Shown here: in pieces, positions 18,054 through 25,924 of the stretch | Position numbering within the stretch: the stretch's first letter is position 1 | Layout: each line of letters opens with the position of its first letter | Assembly (NCBI GenBank): GCA_963840665.1 | Contig: CAWIZO010000010.1 | Coordinates: 372,001-436,000, forward strand | DNA length: 64,000 nt | From: DATFTE01 sp963840665 | GTDB lineage: Bacteria; Acidobacteriota; Terriglobia; Terriglobales; Acidobacteriaceae | Reading direction: 5' to 3' | The notes under the pieces: generated by a model | Databases searched by the model: none | What the model was told of the DNA's origin: nothing | What the model saw: only the letters and a program-made list of their open reading frames with translations | Position numbers and translations under genes: made by a program

Positions 18054-18938
18054 CTAGAACTCCCGCCGCTGCAACTCCGCCGACAAGTGTGCCCCGGTAA
18101 GCAAAAGCAATCCTGACAAGAATGCCCAGAACATCAAACTCACCGACAAGGCAAACGGCCCATACACTTCCTGAAAGTTCAGCCGTGGCAGCGCCAGGAT
18201 GTAGCAGTACTTCATCGTCTCCGACAGCAATCCCATGATCACCGCCGTCGGCAGCACGGCTCGCGCTGGCACTTTCCCGTTCGGCAGCAGCCAGTAGATC
18301 AAAAAGAAAATCGCGATGCTCGCCGCCACGGCGAAAATCTTCATCACCAGAAATCCCACGAACCGCACGAAGAAGACTCCGTGTCCCAACATCACGGTCG
18401 TCAGCAAAGCCACGTTGCCCGCTGTCATCGCCACTGACAAAAGAGCCAGCACGCCGCACGCAAATGCCAATCCCAGAGAGATCAGGTGGTTCCCTAAGTA
18501 AGATCGGTTATTCGGAAACCGCCAGATCCGGTTCAACGCCACTTCCAGCGGCATGAACACGCCCGTCGACGTAACTAGCAGTATCAGCAGCGACACCACT
18601 TGTGCCCGATGCCTCGCCTGCACCAGCGCGTTCAGATTGCGGATCACGAAGTCCTGTCCGGCCGGAAGGTAATCGCGTAACAATTGCACGACCACGTCGT
18701 ACATCACTGGAGAATGAAATACCCTCCGGATCAGCATCATCATCAACAGCACAAACGGAAAGAAAGAGAGCAGCGCGTTGGCCGCTACTGAAAAAGCAAA
18801 AGTATGAACCTCGGTCCGCAACAGATACCGAACTGTGGAAAAAACCAACCCCGAGTAAACTCTCCAGCGCGAATGGCGAGCGAACCGGCGCGACCCTTCC
18901 GCGGGCTCGGTCACGATGGCTGACTTTTGGTCATGCAT
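18054..18938 (-). CDS. YihY/BrkB family inner-membrane protein
   Basis: 294 residues with about six transmembrane helices. The family signature is visible in FSVAANALLSFFPFVLL near residue 50 and IFFLIYWLLPNGKVP near 210, followed by YGPFALSVSLMFWAFLSG. Members were once called ribonuclease BN, but that activity belongs to a different protein. They are now regarded as integral membrane proteins of unclear function. Monocistronic by position. Confidence 0.85.
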   Translation of the reverse strand: MHDQKSAIVTEPAEGSRRFARHSRWRVYSGLVFSTVRYLLRTEVHTFAFSVAANALLSFFPFVLLMMMLIRRVFHSPVMYDVVVQLLRDYLPAGQDFVIRNLNALVQARHRAQVVSLLILLVTSTGVFMPLEVALNRIWRFPNNRSYLGNHLISLGLAFACGVLALLSVAMTAGNVALLTTVMLGHGVFFVRFVGFLVMKIFAVAASIAIFFLIYWLLPNGKVPARAVLPTAVIMGLLSETMKYCYILALPRLNFQEVYGPFALSVSLMFWAFLSGLLLLTGAHLSAELQRREF

Positions 18939-19390
18939 GTGGTTTGTGTCATGTTATCAAAAGGTTGCAGTTAAATCGGTTTAACCACCGTACCGCGACG
19001 CAGACGATAGTACCTTTCCGCAGGCCCCTGGTAACGCAAACCTATGACTCTAGGAAGCTTGCAGCCCAATTTCTCTACTTGCCAGAATTCCCATAACTGC
19101 ATATCATCTGGTGCTCGCCGGAGGAAAATCACTTTCGGCGAGTCCAAGAGCAGGTTGAGTTTTGCTGGATGGCAGTCGAAACACGGGTCACGTTGACAGG
19201 CTCCTGAGCTTTGCGCCTTGCTTTCTCTACCGCGCACAGCTCAGGAGCCTTTCTCGTTAAAGCACGGTTTCTTCCCAACCAGATGCGCCATGCAGGACTT
19301 CCGCTCCTCTTGAGGGGGACGCACCACTTCTAGGGCTTCGCACGGGGCGCGGAAGAAGTTCAAATAAAGAAGTTGCGAAAGGAGTACTTT
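18939..19390. other. intergenic region with hairpin upstream of cold-shock gene
   Basis: A 450-nt region without a convincing gene. A small hairpin (GTTAAA, TCGG loop, TTTAAC) lies near 18969-18984. A perfect 13-bp inverted repeat (AGGCTCCTGAGCT and its complement at 19198-19210 and 19238-19250) encloses a 27-nt loop, followed by TTTCTCG. It could be a terminator or part of a long cold-shock mRNA leader. An 88-codon minus-strand frame here was not accepted. Confidence 0.5.
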
Positions 19391-19594
19391 GTGAGAGAGA
19401 AGGGCACAGTGAAGTGGTTCAACGGGGCTAAAGGGTATGGATTTATCCAGCGCTCCACCGGGGAGGATGTCTTCGTACATTTCTCCGCGATTCAAGAGAA
19501 CGGGTATCGCACACTCAACGAAGGCGAGACCGTGGAGTTTGATCTGTTGAAAGGCCCCAAGGGCTTCCAGGCGGGCAACGTCGTCCGCGTTTAA
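19391..19594 (+). CDS. cold-shock protein, CspA family
   Basis: 67 residues, normal for the family. RNP1-type KGYGFI and RNP2-type VFVHFSAI are both present, with GTVKWFNGAKGYGFI at the N-terminus. It is a single-stranded nucleic-acid-binding OB fold that melts RNA structure in the cytoplasm. The start is GTG at 19391: AAAGGAG at 19378-19384 lies 6 nt upstream. A longer TTG start at 19373 would place the ribosome site inside the gene. Confidence 0.93.
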   Translation: MREKGTVKWFNGAKGYGFIQRSTGEDVFVHFSAIQENGYRTLNEGETVEFDLLKGPKGFQAGNVVRV

Positions 19595-19619
19595 GCCGCC
19601 GGATTGCTACATTTCCTGA

Positions 19620-19650
19620 CCCTTCCGGCTTCCCCCGGGAGGGTTTCTTA
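19620..19650 (+). terminator. rho-independent terminator after cold-shock gene
   Basis: CCCTTCCGG pairs with CCGGGAGGG (19620-19628 and 19635-19643, one wobble), followed by TTTCTTATTT. Confidence 0.6.
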
Positions 19651-19781
19651 TTTCCAGGACAGGTTCCAGGATTCCTGCTCGCGTAGGGCTTTCCCCTATA
19701 CCGCTTTCTCCGTTCACAGAGGTAAAATTCGCCCTCAATTTGGGGCCACGGTCCGAGGAAGTCCCAGTCCTGGAGGTTCTT

Positions 19782-20723
19782 ATGCGATTTCAGCAGACCC
19801 TGAAGACACTTTTTCTGCTCACAGCCTGTGCACTAGCCCTGAGTTCGGTCGCTCTCGCGCAGCAATATCAAATTCTTCGTTCTGATTACGGAGCCGGCAA
19901 TCAACGCGTCGATGTCACTCAGAAGCTGCAGCAGATCGCCGCGGCCAATACGCAGTTCCGCATGGGAAACAGCACCTTTGGCGTCGATCCCGCGCCTGGC
20001 CAGGTGAAGACTCTTCGCATCTACGCTCGCGATTCCCGCGGTGGCACCCGCACCTTCGAATATCGCGAGGGAAGCACCGTCGACGGCTCGCAGTTCTCCG
20101 GATGGAGCGGCGGCAACTGGGGTGGTCCTTATCGTCCCAACTTCGGCACTCGCCCCGGCGAGCAATTTCAAATTCTCCGTGCCGACTATGGCGCTGGCAC
20201 GCGCCGCGTTGACGTTACCCAGCGCTTGCAGCAGCTGGCCTCCACCAACCAAACCGTTCGCATGGGCAATGACACTTTCGGTGTGGATCCCGCGCCCGGC
20301 ACGGTGAAGACCCTGCGCATCTTCGCCCGCAGCCCCGGCGGCCAGAATCGTACCTTTGAATATCCCGAGAACAGCCTCGTCGACGGCTCTCTGTTCACCG
20401 GATGGAACGGCGGCAACTGGGGACCCGGTTCGTCCGGGCAATACCAGATCACTCGGGCCGACTACGGTGCCGGTAATCAACGCGTCGATGTCACCCAGCG
20501 CTTGCAGCAACTCGCAGCTTCCAACCGCACCTTCCGTATGGGCAACGATACCTTCGGTGTAGATCCTGCGCCGGGAACGGTAAAGACCCTGCGGATTTTC
20601 GCCCGCGACTCCCGCGGCGGAAGTCGCACCTTCGAGTATCGCGAAGGCAGCACCGTCGACGGCTCCCAGTTCACCGGATGGAGCAGCGGCAGTTGGCCCG
20701 GCATCAAGCGGCCCGGAATGTAG
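19782..20723 (+). CDS. secreted triple-repeat protein (DUF3395-like repeats)
   Basis: 313 residues. Signal peptide to about residue 27, then three copies of a roughly 90-residue module beginning QYQILRSDYGAG, QFQILRADYGAG and QYQITRADYGAG, at nucleotides 19863, 20163 and 20439. Each contains VDVTQ-LQQ, FGVDPAPG, VKTLRI-AR and a closing VDGS-F-GW. The order DVT-LQ...DP-PG-K-L resembles the DUF3395 domain of DnaJC11-type proteins, a tentative match. Secreted, function unknown; the repeats could be carbohydrate- or protein-binding. TGGAGG precedes the ATG at 19782, so 14 upstream codons are dropped. A terminator follows. Confidence 0.75.
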   Translation: MRFQQTLKTLFLLTACALALSSVALAQQYQILRSDYGAGNQRVDVTQKLQQIAAANTQFRMGNSTFGVDPAPGQVKTLRIYARDSRGGTRTFEYREGSTVDGSQFSGWSGGNWGGPYRPNFGTRPGEQFQILRADYGAGTRRVDVTQRLQQLASTNQTVRMGNDTFGVDPAPGTVKTLRIFARSPGGQNRTFEYPENSLVDGSLFTGWNGGNWGPGSSGQYQITRADYGAGNQRVDVTQRLQQLAASNRTFRMGNDTFGVDPAPGTVKTLRIFARDSRGGSRTFEYREGSTVDGSQFTGWSSGSWPGIKRPGM

Positions 20724-20743
20724 CCTTTGCTTTTGTGGATGAG

Positions 20744-20773
20744 CCCCGCTTCGTATTTGCGAGGCGGGGTTTT
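20744..20773 (+). terminator. rho-independent terminator
   Basis: CCCCGCTTCG (20744-20753) pairs with CGAGGCGGGG (20760-20769), loop TATTTG, followed by TTTTATTT. It lies at the convergent junction with the hydrolase gene. Confidence 0.75.
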
Positions 20774-21455
20774 ATTTCAGCTTCTCGCCCTCAAAGAACT
20801 TCCACGCGTCTTTGTTCACCTGTTCCGACACTTCGTAATAGTTGTGATCATGGCCCGCAATTTCGACGTAGTGCACCGGAAACCCATCTTTATGCAATAG
20901 GTCGCGCGTCTTGCGCACATGCGACAGCGGGAAATACTGGTCGCTGTCTCCGATATAAATCGCAATCGGGATTTTTCTTTTCGCCTTGTCGAGAATCGAC
21001 ACGTAGTCATCGGCGATGTCAGAACCGTGGATCGCTGCCGCCGCAAAATACTCCGAGTCGTACATGGCCGTATCGAATCCCAGGTAGCCCCCCATCGAGT
21101 GCCCAAAGAGATAGACGCGCTGCGCATCAATCGCTGTCTGTTTCTTCGCGTCTTCGACCATGCACTCAAAAACCGCTGGCGCCACCGGCTCAAACTTGAT
21201 CTCCCGGGGAATCTCAGGCGTGATCAGCACCGCATGTTCGCGATGCGCAAGGTGAGTCCAGTTGTCGATGAAGTTGGCTGCGTGATCTCCGGCCCCGTGT
21301 AGCAAGAGCACCGCCGGAGCAGGTGCTGTGTGCGGTTCCGCGTACAACAGATATTGGTAGTCGGTGTTCTCGCAATGCACCGTATGCGACACCGGATCCA
21401 GAGCGACGCTGAGGCTTGCCCAGAGAAAGAAGAAAAGTAACCAAGCGATTCGCAC
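20772..21455 (-). CDS. secreted alpha/beta hydrolase
   Basis: 227 residues, with a signal peptide ending near residue 19 (VALD). It is an alpha/beta-hydrolase fold: oxyanion region LLHGAGDHAANF (51-62), nucleophile Ser120 in GHSMGGYLGF, acid Asp170 or Asp172 in IGDSDQYFP, and His202 or His204 in GHDHNYYEV. The closest type is PHB-depolymerase or esterase-like. Likely a periplasmic esterase; the substrate is unknown. The start is GTG, without a ribosome site, and with TAACAT 6 nt upstream. The neighbouring Kdo hydroxylase gene is upstream on the same strand. Confidence 0.82.
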   Translation of the reverse strand: MRIAWLLFFFLWASLSVALDPVSHTVHCENTDYQYLLYAEPHTAPAPAVLLLHGAGDHAANFIDNWTHLAHREHAVLITPEIPREIKFEPVAPAVFECMVEDAKKQTAIDAQRVYLFGHSMGGYLGFDTAMYDSEYFAAAAIHGSDIADDYVSILDKAKRKIPIAIYIGDSDQYFPLSHVRKTRDLLHKDGFPVHYVEIAGHDHNYYEVSEQVNKDAWKFFEGEKLK

Positions 21456-21461
21456 GCGAGG

Positions 21462-21467
21462 ATGTTA
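21462..21467 (-). promoter_or_regulatory. -10 box of a leaderless-type promoter
   Basis: TAACAT on the minus strand, 6 nt (CCTCGC) before the GTG at 21455. Confidence 0.45.
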
Positions 21468-21478
21468 CAACAAAAAGC

Positions 21479-22420
21479 TCACACCAACGCTTCCCCCGCC
21501 ATGCGCTCCAGAATCCGCAGCGGCGAATCCGCGGGAGACACCAGCGCCTCCACGGGAATCACGAAGGTCTGCTCCAGCGCGAACTGTCCCGAAAGAACCG
21601 CATGCGCCACTCCGTCCGTATAGACCACCCAGGTCGACATCGGCGGAAACTCCACCTGCTCACCATCATTCCGGCCCTGGTAACCTGCATTCTCTTTCAG
21701 GAAGTCGTGAAACTGCCGCATGAAGCGGTCATAGCGCGATCGCTCGGGAATGCGTAGGCCCGCAGCCCGGAGCCATCCCGAAACGCGGGTCCTGATCGTC
21801 GAGTCCCGCATCTCATGCAAGCCCGCTGCCGCCGCATATCGCTGGGCGAGCGACGCGAACGGAGCGTCTGTTCGCCACACCCGGCTACGAAAGGGATGAA
21901 TATTGGTAAACACCCGCAAAATACGCCCGCCGCGTGTGGGCCGCGTGGGAAAGGCATCAACGTGCAGCAGGTCGTTTCGCTTACGTACGGGCAAGTCTCG
22001 CCCTTCTTCTTCCGCGGGACGAAAGCTGGCATAGTCACGCAGCGCTTTCCCCGCGTAGGGAATCAAGAAGCGGTTTACGAACCCAGTGACCGCCTCTGAG
22101 TATGCCCGCAGAATGTTCTCTGTCCTCTTCTGCGCCTGTACCGTCCCCGTGAAACCAAAAAGCCTTTCCTCCTCAGGACGGTAAGAAACATTCTTATGCA
22201 ACCGTGACCCTCGCTGCGATTGCTGCATAAGGAAAGCGCAGTCTTCGCCTGACAATAAGAATGGAGGTCGCCCGAAAAACAGGATTTCTCCCCGCTCCAA
22301 TTGCCGGCAGTAATGCACGGCGCGAGTATCCGGCTTTCCGCCGTCCGGCACAGTAATACGGGCAGTCTTTCGCTGCGATCGAATGGGTAGCGCCGGGTTG
22401 GGCCACGCAGTCACGAGCAT
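21479..22420 (-). CDS. kdoO: Kdo hydroxylase family dioxygenase
   Basis: 313 residues. It matches the Fe(II)/2-oxoglutarate KdoO enzymes that hydroxylate 3-deoxy-D-manno-octulosonate in lipopolysaccharide inner core. LERGEILFFGRPPFLLS near residue 41, the metal motif HVDAFPTRP (His153, Asp155), RILRVFTNIHP, WVVYTDGVAHAVLSGQF (distal His273), and the closing LRILERMAGEALV all correspond. The length is right for the family. The product would act at the inner membrane on Kdo-lipid A, making core LPS more acid-stable. The symbol is given by family resemblance. Presence of this gene implies Kdo-containing LPS in the host. Confidence 0.85.
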   Translation of the reverse strand: MLVTAWPNPALPIRSQRKTARITVPDGGKPDTRAVHYCRQLERGEILFFGRPPFLLSGEDCAFLMQQSQRGSRLHKNVSYRPEEERLFGFTGTVQAQKRTENILRAYSEAVTGFVNRFLIPYAGKALRDYASFRPAEEEGRDLPVRKRNDLLHVDAFPTRPTRGGRILRVFTNIHPFRSRVWRTDAPFASLAQRYAAAAGLHEMRDSTIRTRVSGWLRAAGLRIPERSRYDRFMRQFHDFLKENAGYQGRNDGEQVEFPPMSTWVVYTDGVAHAVLSGQFALEQTFVIPVEALVSPADSPLRILERMAGEALV

Positions 22421-22503
22421 CTCTAAAGATGCAGAAACGTGACAGTGCGCTTCATGAGGAAAAACAATTTGCGGCAGGACGCGTCAAGACGAAAAGGTCG
22501 GCC

Positions 22504-24447
22504 CTACTCTACTTCCAGCGACACGAGATCCCCGTCCGACTTACCCCCGGCTTTGTAATTCACTGACACTGGCATGTTCTTCCAGCCGCACGAGAACTGA
22601 TCAGCCCCCACCAGGGTCAGGGATTTGAAATCCTCGGTGCGCAGCTTCAGCGCCTTCTTCGCAGCAGGCGCCACCGTCAGCACCGCCGCCGGTTGGTGCG
22701 AACAATCCACGCTCACTAGCTTCGCCTTCAGGAAAACCACGGAACGTGTATCCGGCTTCGGTTCTTCCGGAGGCTTTTCTTCGGCGTCATCCGAAGAATC
22801 GCCTGAGCTCGAAACGGCTTGCGCGGGTGCCGGCTTCGGCGTCTCACTCTGCGGCAACAGTCCGTACTTCCTCAGGGTCGGCAAGTCATCCAGATCCTTC
22901 CGAGCGACTTTCGCTACCTGCGTATTCTGGCTGCCCTTGAGCTGCTCAAGCATCGCCGTCGCGTCGTCCCACTTCTTGCCCGCGATGTAAATGTGTGCCA
23001 TGTCGAGCAGATATTCCTCGTTCCGCGGGCTCAGTTGGATCGCCGTGCGCATCGACTCCATCGCCGAATTCACGCCGCCACCTTCTAAACGAAACACGCC
23101 CAACATTCCGTAGGCCTCGGCGAAGGTTGGATCCCAGTCGATGACCGTTCGCAGATCGATCATGGCATTGGCCAACCCCTGTGTGGGCTGCCCCGTAAAG
23201 CGCGCGCGCCGGTATTTCACCAGCGCCAGGTAGTAGTGCACCCAGGGATCGTTGCGATCCAGATCTGAGCCCTTCATCAATTCTTCGTTGGCGGCATCGA
23301 ACTCGTTCTTGTCGAGATGCGCCCAGCCCAGCGCGCGGTGAACGACCGCGCTGTCTCCCTTGGGCGCATCGATCATCTTTTCGAGATCGTGCAAAGCTTG
23401 CGCGCGATGCTCGGGAAGCCGCAGCATCATCTCCGACAGGAACGACGGACCCTGCAGATCGCTGAGATCGATGCGGCTCACGCCCACTTCATCGCCGCTG
23501 ACCGGCAGAGGAAGGGAAGTGGTCTGTCCCCCCGCGTCGAGTGTGCCTTGCTGCTTCGATTTGTCGAGGGCAATGAAAAGTTGTTCCTGCGCGTGGAAGT
23601 ATTTCTTCACCGCGTCATCAAACTGCGCGGGAGTCATGCCATACGCCTTCTGAATGGCATCATTCACCGGCACTTTCTGATTCAACACCAGGTCGAACAA
23701 CATTCCCGTCTGCGGCAGGCGATTCGTGTTCAACAGAAAGTGCATCGTGATCCACGATTGCGCGTAGAAGAGCGTGCTGTGTGACCCTTCCTGGTAGTTT
23801 GCGACGTTGTGCTTGATGGCGAACAGGTCTTGCATGGAAAGCCACACCGGACCGCTCAACAGGTCGGTCAGCGATTTAGGTAGATTGCGGTGCTCGAGCT
23901 GGTTGCCGATCAAGTCCTGTTTCCAGGTGAGCCCCAGCTCGGGATCGGCCCCAATCTGCACCTGCTTGCCATCCAAACGCATGCTGGAGAAATATTCCGC
24001 GAAACCTTCATCGAACCACGCCGGCGTCGGAGGGTAGTTGTAATTCAGCAAGTAATGCGCAAACTGGTGCGCCACCGCCCGCCAACTCTCGTCCTCAAAC
24101 ACATCGAGAACGATGAAGATCCGATCGTCTCCGGCAATAAAAAATCCGGGGGCGTCAATCGGCTTGCCGTCCCGCAGGGGCGCTACAGCCTCATATTCCT
24201 TGTCTGATTTCAAAGCAATGATGTCGATGGGCAACGACATGTTGACCTTGCTTCTCGACAAAAGCACGCTAAACACGCCGCGCATCTGCTCAAAGCACAC
24301 GATGACATCGTGCCCCTTTTTCTCCCCGGCATCGGTGAGGACGGTGAAGTGGGTGGAGTTGACGCGCATCCACTGCGGCTCATCCTTGGCGGCAGACGGA
24401 GTTACCAAGACGAAGAGCGCGATAAGAACTCGAGTAGGGCAGCGCAT
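22504..24447 (-). CDS. secreted DUF1570-like metallopeptidase-like TPR protein with HQFAH motif
   Basis: 647 residues from the ATG at 24447 (signal peptide MRCPTRVLIALFVLVTPSAA). The N-terminal 330 residues have a gluzincin layout. The zinc helix reads HQFAHYLL (127-134), where HExxH is expected, and the third-ligand segment WFDEGFAEYF (144-153) is intact. The catalytic Glu is replaced by Gln, so it may be inactive. TPR-like repeats follow (about 410-560), then a Pro/Ser-rich linker and a C-terminal beta domain. Probably an envelope protein. A longer frame to 24615 would overlap the divergent GntR promoter and lacks a signal peptide. It is divergent from the GntR gene. Confidence 0.78.
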   Translation of the reverse strand: MRCPTRVLIALFVLVTPSAAKDEPQWMRVNSTHFTVLTDAGEKKGHDVIVCFEQMRGVFSVLLSRSKVNMSLPIDIIALKSDKEYEAVAPLRDGKPIDAPGFFIAGDDRIFIVLDVFEDESWRAVAHQFAHYLLNYNYPPTPAWFDEGFAEYFSSMRLDGKQVQIGADPELGLTWKQDLIGNQLEHRNLPKSLTDLLSGPVWLSMQDLFAIKHNVANYQEGSHSTLFYAQSWITMHFLLNTNRLPQTGMLFDLVLNQKVPVNDAIQKAYGMTPAQFDDAVKKYFHAQEQLFIALDKSKQQGTLDAGGQTTSLPLPVSGDEVGVSRIDLSDLQGPSFLSEMMLRLPEHRAQALHDLEKMIDAPKGDSAVVHRALGWAHLDKNEFDAANEELMKGSDLDRNDPWVHYYLALVKYRRARFTGQPTQGLANAMIDLRTVIDWDPTFAEAYGMLGVFRLEGGGVNSAMESMRTAIQLSPRNEEYLLDMAHIYIAGKKWDDATAMLEQLKGSQNTQVAKVARKDLDDLPTLRKYGLLPQSETPKPAPAQAVSSSGDSSDDAEEKPPEEPKPDTRSVVFLKAKLVSVDCSHQPAAVLTVAPAAKKALKLRTEDFKSLTLVGADQFSCGWKNMPVSVNYKAGGKSDGDLVSLEVE

Positions 24448-24560
24448 TGGTCGTGTTTCTCTGAGGAATGCTACCACGGGGCAAAAAAACCAAGCGGCCC
24501 GCATTCCGAATGAGGCCGAGGAATTTGTAGGTTTCTGGTCCGGCAACTTCTCAAATTTCT

Positions 24561-24592
24561 TTGCCACATGCGTACTAGCTGTTATAGTACGC
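24561..24592 (+). promoter_or_regulatory. GntR promoter with palindromic operator
   Basis: TTGCCA (24561-24566) and TATAGT (24583-24588), spacer 16 nt. An 8-bp perfect inverted repeat, GCGTACTA (24570-24577) and TAGTACGC (24585-24592), has a 7-nt spacer and covers the -10 box. It is a likely operator for autoregulation by the GntR protein. The start codon at 24595 lies 6 nt after the -10 box. Confidence 0.65.
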
Positions 24593-24594
24593 GC

Positions 24595-25014
24595 GTGCTG
24601 CCGTTCCGCGTCCACTTCCGCCCCGGTCTATCGCTCTATGAGCAAGTGGTCTACGCGGCCAAAAAAGCAGTCATCTGCGGACAGTTGCATCCTGGCGACG
24701 TATTTCCTTCCGTACGCACTCTCAGCAAGGAACTCAAGATCAACCCCAACACCGCCCATAAGGTTGTGGCCCAACTCGTGACTGCGGGGCTAATCGAGAC
24801 GCGCCCCGGAATCGGCACTGTTGTGGCTCAACTGCCTCCTTCAAGTGCAGCTGAGCGGACAGAGCTTCTCGGGAATGAAATTGAACAGTTGGTAGTCGAA
24901 GCGAAAAAACTCGGCATCGATCTCGAAGACATGCGGGCGTCTCTATCTGCACATTGGCAGAGATTGGGACGAACGCCAGGGGACTCGAGCGCAGGAGGAC
25001 GCGGCAAAAGATGA
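24595..25014 (+). CDS. GntR family (YtrA-type) transcriptional regulator
   Basis: 139 residues: an N-terminal winged helix (LYEQVVYAAKKAVICGQLHPGD, then FPSVRTLSKELKINPNTAHKVV) and a short helical C-terminus, as in the YtrA subfamily that controls ABC exporters. The start is GTG at 24595, without a ribosome site. An ATG at 24568 lies upstream of the -10 box and is unlikely to be used. It overlaps the ABC ATPase start by 4 nt (ATGA), giving a regulator-ATPase-permease operon. It is expected to repress its own operon until an envelope-active compound is present. Confidence 0.88.
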   Translation: MLPFRVHFRPGLSLYEQVVYAAKKAVICGQLHPGDVFPSVRTLSKELKINPNTAHKVVAQLVTAGLIETRPGIGTVVAQLPPSSAAERTELLGNEIEQLVVEAKKLGIDLEDMRASLSAHWQRLGRTPGDSSAGGRGKR

Positions 25015-25924
25015 ATAGCGTGATTCGAACCCGGGAACTGGTGAAGAAGTTTCGCGGCGTCAAAGCTGTGGATGGCTTGGATCTCGACGTGCCCAGCGGC
25101 GCAATTTATGCGCTGGTCGGTCCCAACGGAGCCGGCAAAACCACTGCCATCAAGATTCTGATGAACATCTTTCCTGCCACGAGCGGCCATGCCGAAGTAC
25201 TCGGCAAAAACTCCGCATTGCTCCGCGGAAAGGCATTCACATCGATCGGGTACGTCTCTGAAAACCAGCAAATGCCGGACTGGATGCGACTCGATGCATT
25301 CGTCGCCTACCTCCGCCCTTTCTACCCGTCGTGGGATCGAACTCTTGAAGATGACCTTGTCCGGCAGTTTCAGTTGCCGCGGGACCGCAAACTGGGGAAG
25401 CTTTCGCGTGGCATGCGCATGAAGGTCGCCTTGGTAAGTTCGCTCGCATACCATCCCGAACTGATCGTGCTCGATGAACCTTTTGGTGGGCTTGACCCCT
25501 GGTTCGCGACGAACTTATCGAAGGTCTTCTCGAGCGCGCCTCTGAGACCGCGATCTTCATTTCCTCACACGACCTCGCGGAAATAGAGAATTTGGCGAGC
25601 CACGTGGGATACCTGGAGCAGGGACGGCTGCGTTTTTCGGAAGAGATGACCACTTTGGTCGAGCGATTTCGCGAAGTGGAAGTGATTCTCGATTCGCCCC
25701 TCGCCCAAAAGCAGGCGTGGCCCGAGAACTGGATGCAGGTCGATACTTCCGCATCTGTGGTGCGTTTCATCGAAAGCCGATTCGATGCCGAACGCACCCC
25801 GGCCGAGATTCGCTCCCGTTTTCAGAATGTTCGCGGCATCTCGTTCTCGCCGATGTCGCTACGATCTATCTTTCTGGCCATGGCAAAGACTGGCCGCAAC
25901 CTTGCCATGGAAAGGACTACTTGA
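25011..25924 (+). pseudogene. ABC transporter ATP-binding protein, one frameshift
   Basis: The ATG at 25011 starts a typical exporter ATPase: Walker A GPNGAGKTT, signature LSRGMRMKVAL and Walker B LIVLDEPFGGLDP. Right after this, a run of four C at 25496-25499 seems one base short. Reading on in the +1 frame gives VRDELIEGLLERASE, the H-loop FISSHDLAEIENL and a normal C-terminus to the TGA at 25922-25924. A single missing C would restore about 304 residues, so sequence error or slippage at a homopolymer is likely. With the permease it would form an exporter controlled by the GntR gene. Confidence 0.85.

Noticed and set aside
18971..19237. 88-codon minus-strand frame before the cold-shock gene
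   Set aside because: It spans the 13-bp hairpin, has no ribosome site and no recognisable domain; only the last 40 codons look protein-like.
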